64,000 bases of DNA, from positions 41,300 through 105,299 of the forward strand of contig JAJYLQ010000017.1 of the NCBI GenBank assembly GCA_021787595.1, read 5' to 3'. Each line of letters begins with the position of its first letter. Positions within the stretch are counted from its first letter, which is position 1. The translations under genes were made by a program, and so were the position numbers. Shown here piece after piece: positions 1-9,336 of the stretch. The notes under the pieces were generated by a model. That model searched no databases. It worked only from the letters and a program-made list of their open reading frames with translations, and had not been told where the DNA came from. Origin of the DNA: Chloroflexota bacterium. Its GTDB lineage: Bacteria > Chloroflexota > Anaerolineae > Anaerolineales > Villigracilaceae.

Positions 1-7
1 AAATCTG

Positions 8-631
8 TTGGAGCTTTGTCCTGCAATTTACTCAAAGGCCCAGGAGCTTCTGGGCTTTGAAGCTGATGTAAGTTTTGTAATCTATGTAGGCGTTGGCTGC
101 GGCGCGGGATGGGTGACGTCGTATGGCGATCAACCCGCCATCTTGTTTGGATTGGAGAATATTGCCGGGTCCGGATGGGGCAGTGTCAACGCAATCCGAG
201 GATTGTGCGCTCACGAGATTGGTCACGTAGCGCATTATCACTGGCGCGCGCAAAATAACAAGGCGCTTGGCACAGGCGTATGGTGGCAGCTTTATGACGA
301 AGGATTTGCACAGCGCTGCGAAACTTCGATAAACGGATTCGATTCATGGCATGAAGCAATTGCCAGCGATGATTGGCTGGAATGGTGTCAAGGCCATAAA
401 GGCTGGCTGGCGGCTGAGTTCATAAAAGCAGCAGATGATGGCAAACCGGTGAATCCATTCTTTGGGTCCTGGTTTGAGATGGAGGGCAAAAGTCAAACCG
501 GCTATTTTCTGGGATGCGAGGTAATACATGGATTGGAAGAAGAATATAGCCTGAAGGAAATCGCTTTGCTGGATGACATTGAGACGCGTTCCAGAGCAAT
601 CTTGGAACGGATGAGGAATGTACAACCATGA
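8..631 (+). CDS. Putative zinc metallopeptidase-like protein
   Basis: ORF with HEIGH (HExxH) motif followed by a downstream YDEGFAQ segment, gluzincin-like. Confidence 0.55.
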   Translation: MELCPAIYSKAQELLGFEADVSFVIYVGVGCGAGWVTSYGDQPAILFGLENIAGSGWGSVNAIRGLCAHEIGHVAHYHWRAQNNKALGTGVWWQLYDEGFAQRCETSINGFDSWHEAIASDDWLEWCQGHKGWLAAEFIKAADDGKPVNPFFGSWFEMEGKSQTGYFLGCEVIHGLEEEYSLKEIALLDDIETRSRAILERMRNVQP

Positions 632-1506
632 AGATTTATTTGGTAGACGGCACGTATGAGTTATTCCGTAATCATTTCGGCGCGCCTCCGAGGAAAGCGC
701 CCAATGGACAGGAAGTTGGCGCCACGCTCGGACTCCTGAGAAGCCTGTTGATGCTGCTGACGAGTCCGGAAGTAACGCATGTCGCATGCGCCTTCGATCA
801 CGTGATCGAGTCCTTTCGCAACGATCTTTATCCGGGCTACAAAACCGGCGCGGGCGTTGATTCGAATCTCCTTGCCCAATTCCCGCTGGCTGAAAAGGCT
901 GTTTCTGCGCTGGGCGTGGTTGTCTGGCCGATGGTGAAGTTCGAAGCCGATGATGCCCTGGCCTCAGCGGTGGCGCGCTTCGAAAATAATAAGACCGTCG
1001 GGCAAATTATCGTTTGTTCGCCGGATAAGGACCTTGCCCAATTGGTATCTGGCAGGCGCATCGTCTGCTGGGATCGCCGAAGAGACCTCGTCATTGACGA
1101 GGCAGGCGTGATCGGGAAATTTGGCGTGCATCCGCAGTCCATTCCTGACTGGCTCGCGCTGGTCGGCGATTCTGCGGATGGATTCCCCGGCGTTCCGGGT
1201 TGGGGAGCGAAATCATCTGCGGCTGTACTTTCGCGCTTCGAACATTTGGAATCGATCCCAAATGATCCGGCGAAGTGGAAATTGAGCGCAATCAGCGCGG
1301 GCCGCTCCGCGAGTCTGGCTGAAAACCTTGTGCGGCATCATAACGAAGCTTTGCTGTTTAGAAAGCTGGCTGCTCTCCGCAAGGATGTCCCGCTTGAGGA
1401 AACCCTCGATGATCTGAAGTGGCAGGGAGCCCGTCCACGATTGAAAAAGCTATGTCACGAATTAGGAGATGAGCGCATCTCGGAACGTGTTACTCGTTGG
1501 CGATAA
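628..1506 (+). CDS. 5'-3' exonuclease, PolI N-terminal/FEN-like
   Basis: MKIYLVDGTYELFRNHFG, AFDHVIESFRNDLYPGYK, SPDKDLAQLV, LVGDSADGFPGVPGWGAKSSA: FEN/PolI-exo motifs; ATGA overlap with the upstream ORF. Confidence 0.9.
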   Translation: MKIYLVDGTYELFRNHFGAPPRKAPNGQEVGATLGLLRSLLMLLTSPEVTHVACAFDHVIESFRNDLYPGYKTGAGVDSNLLAQFPLAEKAVSALGVVVWPMVKFEADDALASAVARFENNKTVGQIIVCSPDKDLAQLVSGRRIVCWDRRRDLVIDEAGVIGKFGVHPQSIPDWLALVGDSADGFPGVPGWGAKSSAAVLSRFEHLESIPNDPAKWKLSAISAGRSASLAENLVRHHNEALLFRKLAALRKDVPLEETLDDLKWQGARPRLKKLCHELGDERISERVTRWR

Positions 1507-1555
1507 ACCATATAATTTTTGACGGGGGTAATAATTCTGCTTTTTGGGAGTGACC

Positions 1556-1676
1556 AAAGTCAATGACATAAACTTATGTCACCGGGCGAAGCGAAGGGTC
1601 TCCGCTGCAAAAGCGGCGGGATTCTTCACTCCCTTCGGTTGTTCACATCGGGACGAAGTCCCTCGGGAGAATGACA
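1556..1676. repeat. Dispersed palindromic (MITE/REP-like) element, GAAGCGAAGGGTCTC...GATTCTTCACTCCCTTCGG...GAATGACA type
   Basis: Intergenic imperfect inverted repeat related to common bacterial GTCA-ended palindromic elements. Confidence 0.5.
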
Positions 1677-1760
1677 CTCTGTTTCTGATGTCAGGCACTC
1701 CCTGCTTTTTTATTGAAGCGGAAAGAATATTCGAAAAAAGAATCGCACGCGCAACAATCG

Positions 1761-2657
1761 TTATGTGAGAAAGAGGATCGTCACGCCGACCATGGCCAGC
1801 ATCGTCCCGGCAATTGCCTGCCAGCCCAGTTTTTCCTTGAAGAAGAAATGACTGATTGGAAGGATAAAGATGGGCGAGAGCGATGTAAGCACGCTGGCCA
1901 CTCCAACCTCCGTGTTTTGAACCGCGAGAAGCGACAGGGAAACGCCAATCACAGGCCCGATCAACGCGGCCAGCATCAGTAATTTGAAAGCGGATGGATT
2001 TCCTCGCAGCGTCCGAATCGTTTTTCCACCCTGTTTTTGTAGAAGAGTTACAAGCCATAACGCCAGGGCGGCCGCCAGCATCCGGATGACGTTTCCACTG
2101 ACAGGGGAGAAGTTTCCCAACATCCCCTGTTTGGAAAAGACCAACCCTGTTGCTTGTCCGATTGCGCCGAGGATGCCGAACATTATGCCTCTGACTGTAG
2201 AACGGGAAACTTGTGGTTTTCCATTGCCCTGTTCGAGGATGACCCAGATGATCCCGCCCAGAGTCAATGCGATGCCGATGGTCTGTCCGAGGCGAAGCGA
2301 TTCGCCAAGGAATATCCATGCCTCCAGCGCGCCGAAGATGGTGGAGAGGCTTAATAGTAAAGTCCCGATCCGCGGGCCGACTTCATAATAAGACTGGAAT
2401 AAAAATGCGTCGCCCAACGCCAGCCCGATGACCCCTGATAGCGACAGCCATGCCCAGCGTTGAGACTCTGCGCTTATCGGAAGCGGTTGACGAAATAAAA
2501 TCGTATTGAGAATGATGAGATAAAGCAGCGCAAAAGCAAGGCGCGTCCGGTTTCCGATGACCGAGCCGACTTTTTGAACAGCTTTGGTAACGACCACTGC
2601 ATTGATTGCAAAGAACAATGAAGTAAGAAGCCCCGCGATTTCGCCAATGTAAGTCAT
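1761..2657 (-). CDS. EamA/DMT family transporter
   Basis: Ten-TM-like hydrophobic ORF with duplicated EamA pattern (SGVIGLALGDAFLFQSYYEVGP; AALIGPVIGVSLSLLAVQNTEVGVASVLTSLSPIFILPISHFFFKEKLGWQAIAG). Confidence 0.9.
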   Translation of the reverse strand: MTYIGEIAGLLTSLFFAINAVVVTKAVQKVGSVIGNRTRLAFALLYLIILNTILFRQPLPISAESQRWAWLSLSGVIGLALGDAFLFQSYYEVGPRIGTLLLSLSTIFGALEAWIFLGESLRLGQTIGIALTLGGIIWVILEQGNGKPQVSRSTVRGIMFGILGAIGQATGLVFSKQGMLGNFSPVSGNVIRMLAAALALWLVTLLQKQGGKTIRTLRGNPSAFKLLMLAALIGPVIGVSLSLLAVQNTEVGVASVLTSLSPIFILPISHFFFKEKLGWQAIAGTMLAMVGVTILFLT

Positions 2658-2703
2658 GTGTTTTTGTTTTCTTTTGGATTTGTTTTAGAAAGAGATCGAA
2701 GTT

Positions 2704-2768
2704 TCATCCGCAGATTACACAGATTTTTTTGACTTCACCTGCGAAATCCATGTGATCTGCGGATATTT
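2704..2768. repeat. Inverted repeat ATCCGCAGATTACACAGATT...CCATGTGATCTGCGGAT
   Basis: Complementary arms in the intergenic gap; related sequences at 28774-28870 and 33356-33402. Confidence 0.6.
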
Positions 2769-3329
2769 TTATTTGCTGAATGTCCCCATCCATTCGCCTT
2801 GTGCAAGGATATGTCCCTGCATGGCAGAGATCAATTGCTGTTTGCTCGTTCCAGCAGATAGATTTAACATTGCATCGAGCGCGTACAGTTTGAAGAAATA
2901 GCGATGCGTCCCCGAAGGCGGGCACGGCCCGTTATATCCCAAATTGCCATACGAATTCTTTCCCTGCAAGCTCCCATCAGACAATTGTCCGCCAGGTTGA
3001 ACTGCTTCAGGAAGATCGCTGGCTGCGGCGGGAATGTTGTACATCACCCAATGAACCCACGTACCGCCGGGCGCATCGGGATCGTCAACGATCAGGGCGA
3101 AGGATTTGGTATTCGCGGGCGCGCCGCTCCACGTCAATGGAGGGGAAACTTCGCGCCCAACGCAGGAATATTTAGCCGGGATGGATTGTCCCGATGCGAA
3201 TGCCGCGCTTGAAATGGTCAGACTCATAGGTGCCTCTTGAGTTGCAGATGAGGAGGAAAGCTGATTTGTGCCACACGCGCTCAAAATCCAGAAAAGAGCG
3301 ATGATGATCGGAATCGAACGTTTCATCAA
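2769..3329 (-). CDS. YbhB/YbcL family Raf kinase inhibitor-like (PEBP) lipoprotein
   Basis: Lipobox LSACG; DDPDAPGGTWVHWVMYNIPA, GPCPPSGTHRYFFKLYALD PEBP motifs. Confidence 0.93.
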   Translation of the reverse strand: MMKRSIPIIIALFWILSACGTNQLSSSSATQEAPMSLTISSAAFASGQSIPAKYSCVGREVSPPLTWSGAPANTKSFALIVDDPDAPGGTWVHWVMYNIPAAASDLPEAVQPGGQLSDGSLQGKNSYGNLGYNGPCPPSGTHRYFFKLYALDAMLNLSAGTSKQQLISAMQGHILAQGEWMGTFSK

Positions 3330-3334
3330 AATGA

Positions 3335-3778
3335 TTATAGCGTTTTTGCGAAGTGAATCAAACGTTCCACTTCCTCGTATCCCATCGCCAGATGCGCCTT
3401 GATGCTGACTTCGTTATCGAGCCAGGTGTCCGATCCCATCTCTTTCAAACCTTGTTCGCGCGCCCAATCTTCGGCGGTGCGTACGAGCGCATGGCCGTAG
3501 CCCTGCCCGCGCAATTCCTCGTCCACGAACCAGCCTTCGATATAACCAACCGGGCTGGTCTCACAGCCGTCCGCATATTTCCGTGTGCCGGCTTCGATGA
3601 AACCAGCCAGCTTTCCATCCGGACGCTCCAGCACAAAGACGGGCGTCATCGGATCATTCAAAATTCGATCTTGTTCGGCCTGCAAAATTTCGAAATCGGC
3701 CTCCGGCCAAAGCCCGTAACGCATTCTCAGCCATTCGGGCTTGTCTTCGAGTGTGGCGCGGCGGATGTTCAAGTTCAT
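3335..3778 (-). CDS. GNAT acetyltransferase, aminoglycoside 6'-N-acetyltransferase (AAC(6')-I)-like
   Basis: Start reset to MNLNIRRATLEDKPEWLRMRYGLWP; GFIEAGTRKYADGCETSPVGYIEGWFVDEELRGQGYGHALVRTAEDWAREQG...SDTWLDNEVSIKAHLAMGYEEVERLIHF. Confidence 0.8.
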   Translation of the reverse strand: MNLNIRRATLEDKPEWLRMRYGLWPEADFEILQAEQDRILNDPMTPVFVLERPDGKLAGFIEAGTRKYADGCETSPVGYIEGWFVDEELRGQGYGHALVRTAEDWAREQGLKEMGSDTWLDNEVSIKAHLAMGYEEVERLIHFAKTL

Positions 3779-3783
3779 GCTTT

Positions 3784-4173
3784 TTACCTGACGAGATGTA
3801 GGATGATCGACGCGAAGCCGATTATAAGCAGTATCCAAATTAAGGCAATGATGATCACGCCGATGACTTTCACGCCTCGTCCCGGACCCGAATCCTGCCG
3901 CGCCTTTTCCCGGGCCTCTTCTATCACTGACGGCGGAATCAGCTTCAGCGCCAGCGCGATCCCCGCCGGGACGATGATCAAATCGTCGAGGTAGCCGAAG
4001 ACCGGCACAAAATCCGGGATGAGATCGAGCGGACTCAGCGCGTACGCGACCGTCCCGATGGCAATTGCTTTTGCATACCATGGCGTGCGCGGGTCGCGCG
4101 CCGCGAAATAAATCGCAAGCGTTTCGGTTTTGAGCGCGCGGGCGCGGGATTTCAGTTCGTCGAGCATGATCAC
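3784..4173 (-). CDS. YkvA/DUF1232 family protein
   Basis: [55 protein letters not shown]. Confidence 0.92.
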   Translation of the reverse strand: MIMLDELKSRARALKTETLAIYFAARDPRTPWYAKAIAIGTVAYALSPLDLIPDFVPVFGYLDDLIIVPAGIALALKLIPPSVIEEAREKARQDSGPGRGVKVIGVIIIALIWILLIIGFASIILHLVR

Positions 4174-4313
4174 AATTTCAGGGATGGCTTCTTAACATAG
4201 TGTCCAGGCGCCGAGATTCGATGGCCTTCTCTTGCGGCTTTCCTGCACCTGCACGCAGGGCAGGTGCGCGCTGAATCTTTTTGCCAGCCTTGCAAACAAC
4301 AGCCCGGGTTAAA

Positions 4314-5690
4314 TCACGCAAATGTTCCCGACCAGGATTCGAAGCCGTGACCGCCGCGTTCGTCATCTTTGTAAAATGACACATACGTCATGGATTGGTA
4401 CGGAACGAATTCGTCCGGCTGATGGCTGCGGATATGATTCTTCGCGGCGATGGCGTAATACGAATGCCATGTGCCGGAGTTGATGTACACCTGGCTTTCA
4501 GGGTCGGACATGTTGCCGTAAACGTCCAGCGGCACAATCTCGTGAAAATGTGTGTGCCCATAAACGACAAAGCGCGCTTCCTTCTTCTTGATAGCGGGTT
4601 CGTTCAGCGCGTGCCCCGCATAGGAGATCTCGTCGCCGCTCGTTTTCGAGCGCACCCAATTGACCAGTTCGCTGATGGTGTGGAATGAGGTGCGGTTCGA
4701 AATCTTGATCGCCAGCCTCAGCGCGTCCGCTGTGTCGAATTTGAACGGCTTGTTGGTCCGGCGGACGAAATCCAGCGCGAGGAATTCATCGCAGATGCGA
4801 TCCCAAATTTGTTTGAGTTCGTCTTCCAGCGCGGACGAACCGGCGTGCTTTTGGATCTGCGTTTCGATCCACAGCGGCGCGGCCAGCAAGGGCCGGACAT
4901 TAGCGATGCGCCGCAGGCTTTTGAGGATGCCTTCGGGCAGGTCCGAGCCAAACTCGTTCTGCACCACGACCGGGAAGCGGTTGACCACTTCCATGGCCAG
5001 CGCGTCACCGAGAGTCCCCGCGTCGCGGCCTTTGTCTTTGTCGAAGTTGAATTTGTCGTAATAATCGCCGTGCCGGAGGAAGACGCGATGGCGCGCGCAC
5101 AACTCCTGCATTGGCTCGTACTCATTGATCTCGAATGGAAACATGGTGGCCGGATTGCTGAGCCCGATCACGTCAATGATGTCCTGGCGTATTGCATCGA
5201 ATGCTTTGCCCGGCAGGTGATAGTACCAATCATGATTGCCGACGGTGTAATGGATCCTCACCGCTACCGGGTTTTGGATCTGCGCCGCGAAATCCGGATG
5301 GCCGTTGACCGACGGCGGAATCGTGATCGCGCCCGGGCGCGTGACATCCCTGAGAACCTTCAGCGCTTCGGCATTCGTGCGGATGACAGCCCGGGTCACT
5401 TCACGGAGTTTTGATATGTACGCGTCGCTGTGCGGGTTCGTCCACGGGCGGACGTAATTTGCATCCCCGGGTTTTGTGTCGAGCCAGCGCGTGGAATGAA
5501 GCGGGTCGAGAATATCGCCCATCAAAACAATATCAATGCCGTCAATGGGATAGTACGTGTTGTCCCTGCGCCACGAAGCCTGATACGCGCCCTCGCGCAG
5601 GCGGTCCGCAAAAAGATGAAAGGCACCGGGCGAAATGGATTTGGCGCACGTGCCGTCAACGAGATGAATGTCGCTCGCGATTACAAGCAT
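4314..5690 (-). CDS. Metallophosphoesterase
   Basis: IASDIHL, VLMGDILD, YTVGNHDW, VVYGHTHFHE: calcineurin-like phosphoesterase motifs. Confidence 0.88.
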   Translation of the reverse strand: MLVIASDIHLVDGTCAKSISPGAFHLFADRLREGAYQASWRRDNTYYPIDGIDIVLMGDILDPLHSTRWLDTKPGDANYVRPWTNPHSDAYISKLREVTRAVIRTNAEALKVLRDVTRPGAITIPPSVNGHPDFAAQIQNPVAVRIHYTVGNHDWYYHLPGKAFDAIRQDIIDVIGLSNPATMFPFEINEYEPMQELCARHRVFLRHGDYYDKFNFDKDKGRDAGTLGDALAMEVVNRFPVVVQNEFGSDLPEGILKSLRRIANVRPLLAAPLWIETQIQKHAGSSALEDELKQIWDRICDEFLALDFVRRTNKPFKFDTADALRLAIKISNRTSFHTISELVNWVRSKTSGDEISYAGHALNEPAIKKKEARFVVYGHTHFHEIVPLDVYGNMSDPESQVYINSGTWHSYYAIAAKNHIRSHQPDEFVPYQSMTYVSFYKDDERGGHGFESWSGTFA

Positions 5691-5776
5691 GATCGACTCC
5701 TGAAAATTCGATGATTTCGTTCATGGGGCGGACGCTTGCCCCGCGACCAAAGGAGTGTCGAAGGGCCGTTCTGTCC

Positions 5777-6244
5777 CTACTTATTCTTTTCGAGTTTCTC
5801 GCGTTCCTGTTCCCATAGTTTTGTAAATCCTTCGAAGACATCGGAAATGATCTCCAGTTCTTTTTCCGAGTAACTTGAGATCAATTCGTCTTGTGCCTTT
5901 CTCGCCGATTCAAACCATGACGCGACTTTTTCGGCGCCCGATTTCACGGGAGCGATCAGAGTCCCGCGGCGATCATCGGGATTCGGTCGCCGCTCGATGA
6001 AGCCTGCCTTTTCGAGCCGGTTAAGCATGGCGGTCGCCGCACCCGAAGTGAGCCCCGTGTGCCTGGCAAGTTCGGAAGGCGTGGCAATGCCTTTGAGGAA
6101 TAGAACCCTGAGACATTCCATGTCGGTTACATTGAAGCCCATCTGTTCGCTCATCGCGTTTCGGAACCGCGTCAAATTGATGCCGTATTCCACCATCGCC
6201 ATCCGGGCCCGTTTCTTCAAATCTGTCTTTGTGGATTTCGTCAT
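5777..6244 (-). CDS. MarR family transcriptional regulator
   Basis: LARHTGLTSGAATAMLNRLEKAGFIERRPNPDDRRGTLIAP. Confidence 0.92.
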   Translation of the reverse strand: MTKSTKTDLKKRARMAMVEYGINLTRFRNAMSEQMGFNVTDMECLRVLFLKGIATPSELARHTGLTSGAATAMLNRLEKAGFIERRPNPDDRRGTLIAPVKSGAEKVASWFESARKAQDELISSYSEKELEIISDVFEGFTKLWEQEREKLEKNK

Positions 6245-6245
6245 A

Positions 6246-6284
6246 GAGATACCCTTGACGTTATCTTTATTTTCAAGTATCTTT
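6246..6284. promoter_or_regulatory. Candidate MarR operator, inverted repeat AGATACcCTTGA-N14-TCAAGTATCT
   Basis: Arms flank the upstream region of the MarR ORF start, adjacent to AT-rich TATCTTTATT direct repeats. Confidence 0.45.
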
Positions 6285-6351
6285 ATTATATAACTAAATT
6301 CTTAGAGACGCAAGAGTATCAGAAAGATCATTTACCCATAAGGAGTTTTCC

Positions 6352-6786
6352 ATGAGCCCAAGTAAAAGCACCACGAAGAAATCCAAAGGATTCACGGACG
6401 AAGAAAAGGCCGCGATGAGGGCGCGCGCCAAAGAGCTGAAGGCGGAAGCGGAAAAGGCGGAAGGCGAAAGCGCTGCGCTCGAGGCAATTGCCAAGTTTCA
6501 GGAACCGGACCGAACCATGGCCAAGCGGCTTCACACAATCATCAAAGCCGGCGGCCTGACTGCGAAAACCTGGTACGGAATGCCCGCCTATGCCAACCAG
6601 GATGGAAAGATCGTCTGCTACTTCCGCGACCGAATGAAGTTCAAAGAGAGGTACGCGATGTTCGGCTTCAACGACTCAGCAAACCTCGACGACGGCAGCA
6701 TGTGGCCGATTGCCTATGCTTTGCCGGAGTTGACCGCCGAAGATGAGGCAAAGATCGCCGCGCTCGTGAAGAAAGCGGTGAGCTGA
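6352..6786 (+). CDS. DUF1801/YdhG-like protein
   Basis: KRLHTIIKAGGLTAKTWYGMPAYANQDGKIVCYFRDRMKFKERYAMFGF. Confidence 0.7.
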   Translation: MSPSKSTTKKSKGFTDEEKAAMRARAKELKAEAEKAEGESAALEAIAKFQEPDRTMAKRLHTIIKAGGLTAKTWYGMPAYANQDGKIVCYFRDRMKFKERYAMFGFNDSANLDDGSMWPIAYALPELTAEDEAKIAALVKKAVS

Positions 6787-6788
6787 GA

Positions 6789-7205
6789 ATGAAAACAAGT
6801 GCGACTCCTTCCTCGAAAGAGAAGTCCGCATCTCAACAGATAGATGCCATTATCAAAGAGTCGAGTGATTGGCGAGGAAAGAAATTATCGCAGTTGCGCG
6901 CTGTGATCCAGAAAGCCGACTCGGCTGTAGTTGAAGAAGTAAAGTGGAAGAAACCATCCAAACCATCGGGAGTCCCGGTTTGGTCTCACGATGGAATAAT
7001 CTGCGTAGCAGATACGCTCAAGAATGCCGTGAGGCTGACCTTCCCCAAAGGTGCCCAGGTGAAGGATCCAAAGAAGCTCTTCAATACGCGTCTGGATAGC
7101 AAAACGGTTCGCGCCATTGACTTTTTCGAAGGCGAGGCTGTAAATGAGGGAGCGCTAAAGGCACTCGTTCTTGATGCCGTGAGGGTAAACACGCAAAAAG
7201 AGTAG
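6789..7205 (+). CDS. DUF1801 domain-containing protein
   Basis: VIQKADSAVVEEVKWKKPSKPSGVPVWSHDGIICVADTLKNAVRLTFPKGA. Confidence 0.85.
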   Translation: MKTSATPSSKEKSASQQIDAIIKESSDWRGKKLSQLRAVIQKADSAVVEEVKWKKPSKPSGVPVWSHDGIICVADTLKNAVRLTFPKGAQVKDPKKLFNTRLDSKTVRAIDFFEGEAVNEGALKALVLDAVRVNTQKE

Positions 7206-7229
7206 GGGCGGATCGCGATCCGCCCCTAC
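7202..7229. repeat. Perfect 28-nt palindrome GTAGGGGCGGATCGCGATCCGCCCCTAC
   Basis: Read directly; same GTAGGGGC/GCCCCTAC ends as elements at 13823 and 60995. Confidence 0.85.
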
Positions 7230-7233
7230 ATTA

Positions 7234-7701
7234 TTATTTTAATTTTGGGATCCAGCGCGGGACTCGTTTGCAATAATCTTCATACGCCGCACCGAATTTC
7301 TTTTTCAATGTTCGTTCTTCATAGAAAACGATAAACAAATGGCAAACAAGAAAAGCGGCGACGGCATAAACGATTATCCAGATTGATTTGAACCAGAGAA
7401 AATAACCAATGACAATAACAAGCACGCCAACATAGATTGGATTGCGGACATAACGATATGGACCCGTCGCGACCAACTCTTTCGGCGGGTCAAGCGGTAA
7501 AGGCGTGCCGCGGCCTCTGAAAGTGAAATCCCAGAAGCACCATAGAATCTCGACTCCACCGATGAGCCAAAGCGGAAAGGCAAAATAAGCGAAGATGCCA
7601 GTCTCAACTTGCGGGTTTTTAGGCAAAAGCACGAGGGGAAAGTACCACGCACCCAATCCCGCGGCGAGGATGAGATATAAGAAAGATTTGAGGGCAGTCA
7701 T
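7234..7701 (-). CDS. Isoprenylcysteine carboxyl methyltransferase (ICMT/PEMT-like) family protein
   Basis: TGPYRYVRNPIYVGVLVIVIGYFLWF...FYEERTLKKKFGAAYEDYCKRVPRWIP. Confidence 0.93.
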   Translation of the reverse strand: MTALKSFLYLILAAGLGAWYFPLVLLPKNPQVETGIFAYFAFPLWLIGGVEILWCFWDFTFRGRGTPLPLDPPKELVATGPYRYVRNPIYVGVLVIVIGYFLWFKSIWIIVYAVAAFLVCHLFIVFYEERTLKKKFGAAYEDYCKRVPRWIPKLK

Positions 7702-7724
7702 TCTCTTCTGTTGGATTGTATTTC

Positions 7725-9278
7725 TTATTGAAGATTATTGTAAAGTATCTGTAATATTCTATAAAATGCAGGAGTCGGCTGATAGTTGTCGTCAAGTATC
7801 ATTGCGTTAGCATTGGCGAATCCAGCTCGACGATACCATTCAGTTGCATCTGATATGCCACCCAGCCCGTATTGGTCTGTATGCAAGTTCAAATAACTTA
7901 ATAGATTATCACCATAGATGTTCGCCTGCTCTATCCGGGGAACTTTAGGGGCACGAACAGGATCATATGTCCAAATGGCATTTGGATTACCGGATACGAC
8001 TGTCGTTTCAGAGGTTACTTTGAAGCCCATATCAATAATAGTTTTTAAATTTTGCTGCTCTATTTGTTGTTTAGGTGGATTATATACTGTGAAATTATTT
8101 TCTATATCTACCCTTCTTATTGGAAGATTTTTATCTTTAACAAATTTCAGCAAGGTCATGAAATTATTTTTCCAAACATCACTATCGTGTGGTAGATATA
8201 AAATTCCATCTTCTGTTAAAACTTGTTCGGCATTTGGATTTGCTTCCGAAACCCAATGGCTAACATCAGATATGGCATTCGGAAAGCCCAGATTTGTCAA
8301 CCAGAAAGGCCACTTGTCATGGGGAAAAGATTCTGTGGCCGCCCATTCATCTGCTAAATCCCATTGATTCACTACTCGGCTAGGATCTTTATTTGTGTCA
8401 TTTGCATCAGGTATCCCGTTGTATTCCAATACTCTGATCTTTACGATAAATTCCGCCAGTAGTTTAACCTCATCTTTTGTAAACCCTCCGTTGTAAATCG
8501 AATCTGGCACATCCCCGCCCCACAAGAGGTGCTGTGCTCTCACTGTCATACCATGTGATTTAGCATAATCTATTGCTCTATTTCCATTTATCCAATCGTA
8601 GTTGAAACCTTGCGGGACTTTTCCAACATCGAGTTGAGCCTTTATAGCAGGCCAATTATTAAGAACCCTTCTCCAATCGTCAGCGGTAAAGTTTTGGAAA
8701 ACAACCGAAGCGTCAACTTCACCGGTTAGTAATAATTGATTTGCAATTTTCTCAAAATACTTACCAGCAAAATCTATATATTCAGTCCCGTCAATAGGTG
8801 CTTCTAATCTTATTCCATTAGCCTCGGCTAGTTGAACTGGCCAAGCCTGAGACCATATCCATTGTCCATCTTTCCCTTGTTCTGCAATTAATAGCGGAGT
8901 ACCCGACTCGTTAAAGTCTGTTGTGGTTGCAAGGTCCCCTGTCACTAAGAAGATAATTTTCTTTCCATCGACACCAGTTTTAACTTGCCCTATTAATGTG
9001 CCGACATCTTCCGGTTTCACTCCAAACGCATTCGCAAATTGTACAATCGGCGAATTGGGATTCTTCAAATCAAACAATTCTGGGTTTGTAATTTTGGGGT
9101 CAGGAATCTGTATTCCATCAACATCAATCGTGGGCACAGGGGTCGCAGTAGGCGTTGGGATAGGTGTATTGGTTGGCAGAGAAGTTGCAGTTATAGTTGG
9201 AGTCGGTATAGATTGAGAACTGCTACATGCAGACAAAAGCGTAGCGAACACAATGAAAATTAAAGTTACAAGTTTCAT
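7725..9278 (-). CDS. GH10 (endo-1,4-beta-xylanase)-like lipoprotein, divergent catalytic motifs
   Basis: Lipobox LLSACSS, Thr/Pro-rich linker, YDWINGNRAIDYAKSHGMTVRAQHLLWGGDVPD, VVNQWDLADEW, C-terminal LDDNYQPTPAFYRI. Confidence 0.75.
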   Translation of the reverse strand: MKLVTLIFIVFATLLSACSSSQSIPTPTITATSLPTNTPIPTPTATPVPTIDVDGIQIPDPKITNPELFDLKNPNSPIVQFANAFGVKPEDVGTLIGQVKTGVDGKKIIFLVTGDLATTTDFNESGTPLLIAEQGKDGQWIWSQAWPVQLAEANGIRLEAPIDGTEYIDFAGKYFEKIANQLLLTGEVDASVVFQNFTADDWRRVLNNWPAIKAQLDVGKVPQGFNYDWINGNRAIDYAKSHGMTVRAQHLLWGGDVPDSIYNGGFTKDEVKLLAEFIVKIRVLEYNGIPDANDTNKDPSRVVNQWDLADEWAATESFPHDKWPFWLTNLGFPNAISDVSHWVSEANPNAEQVLTEDGILYLPHDSDVWKNNFMTLLKFVKDKNLPIRRVDIENNFTVYNPPKQQIEQQNLKTIIDMGFKVTSETTVVSGNPNAIWTYDPVRAPKVPRIEQANIYGDNLLSYLNLHTDQYGLGGISDATEWYRRAGFANANAMILDDNYQPTPAFYRILQILYNNLQ

Positions 9279-9336
9279 AATGATCTCTCAAAGCTGAATT
9301 ATATATCATCCTCTTCAACCTTTGACTATCCCCTTC

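Noticed and set aside
3779-4081. N-terminal extension of the GNAT ORF ([13 protein letters not shown]...)
   Set aside because: Overlaps the DUF1232 gene in another frame; true start is MNLNIRRATL at 3778.
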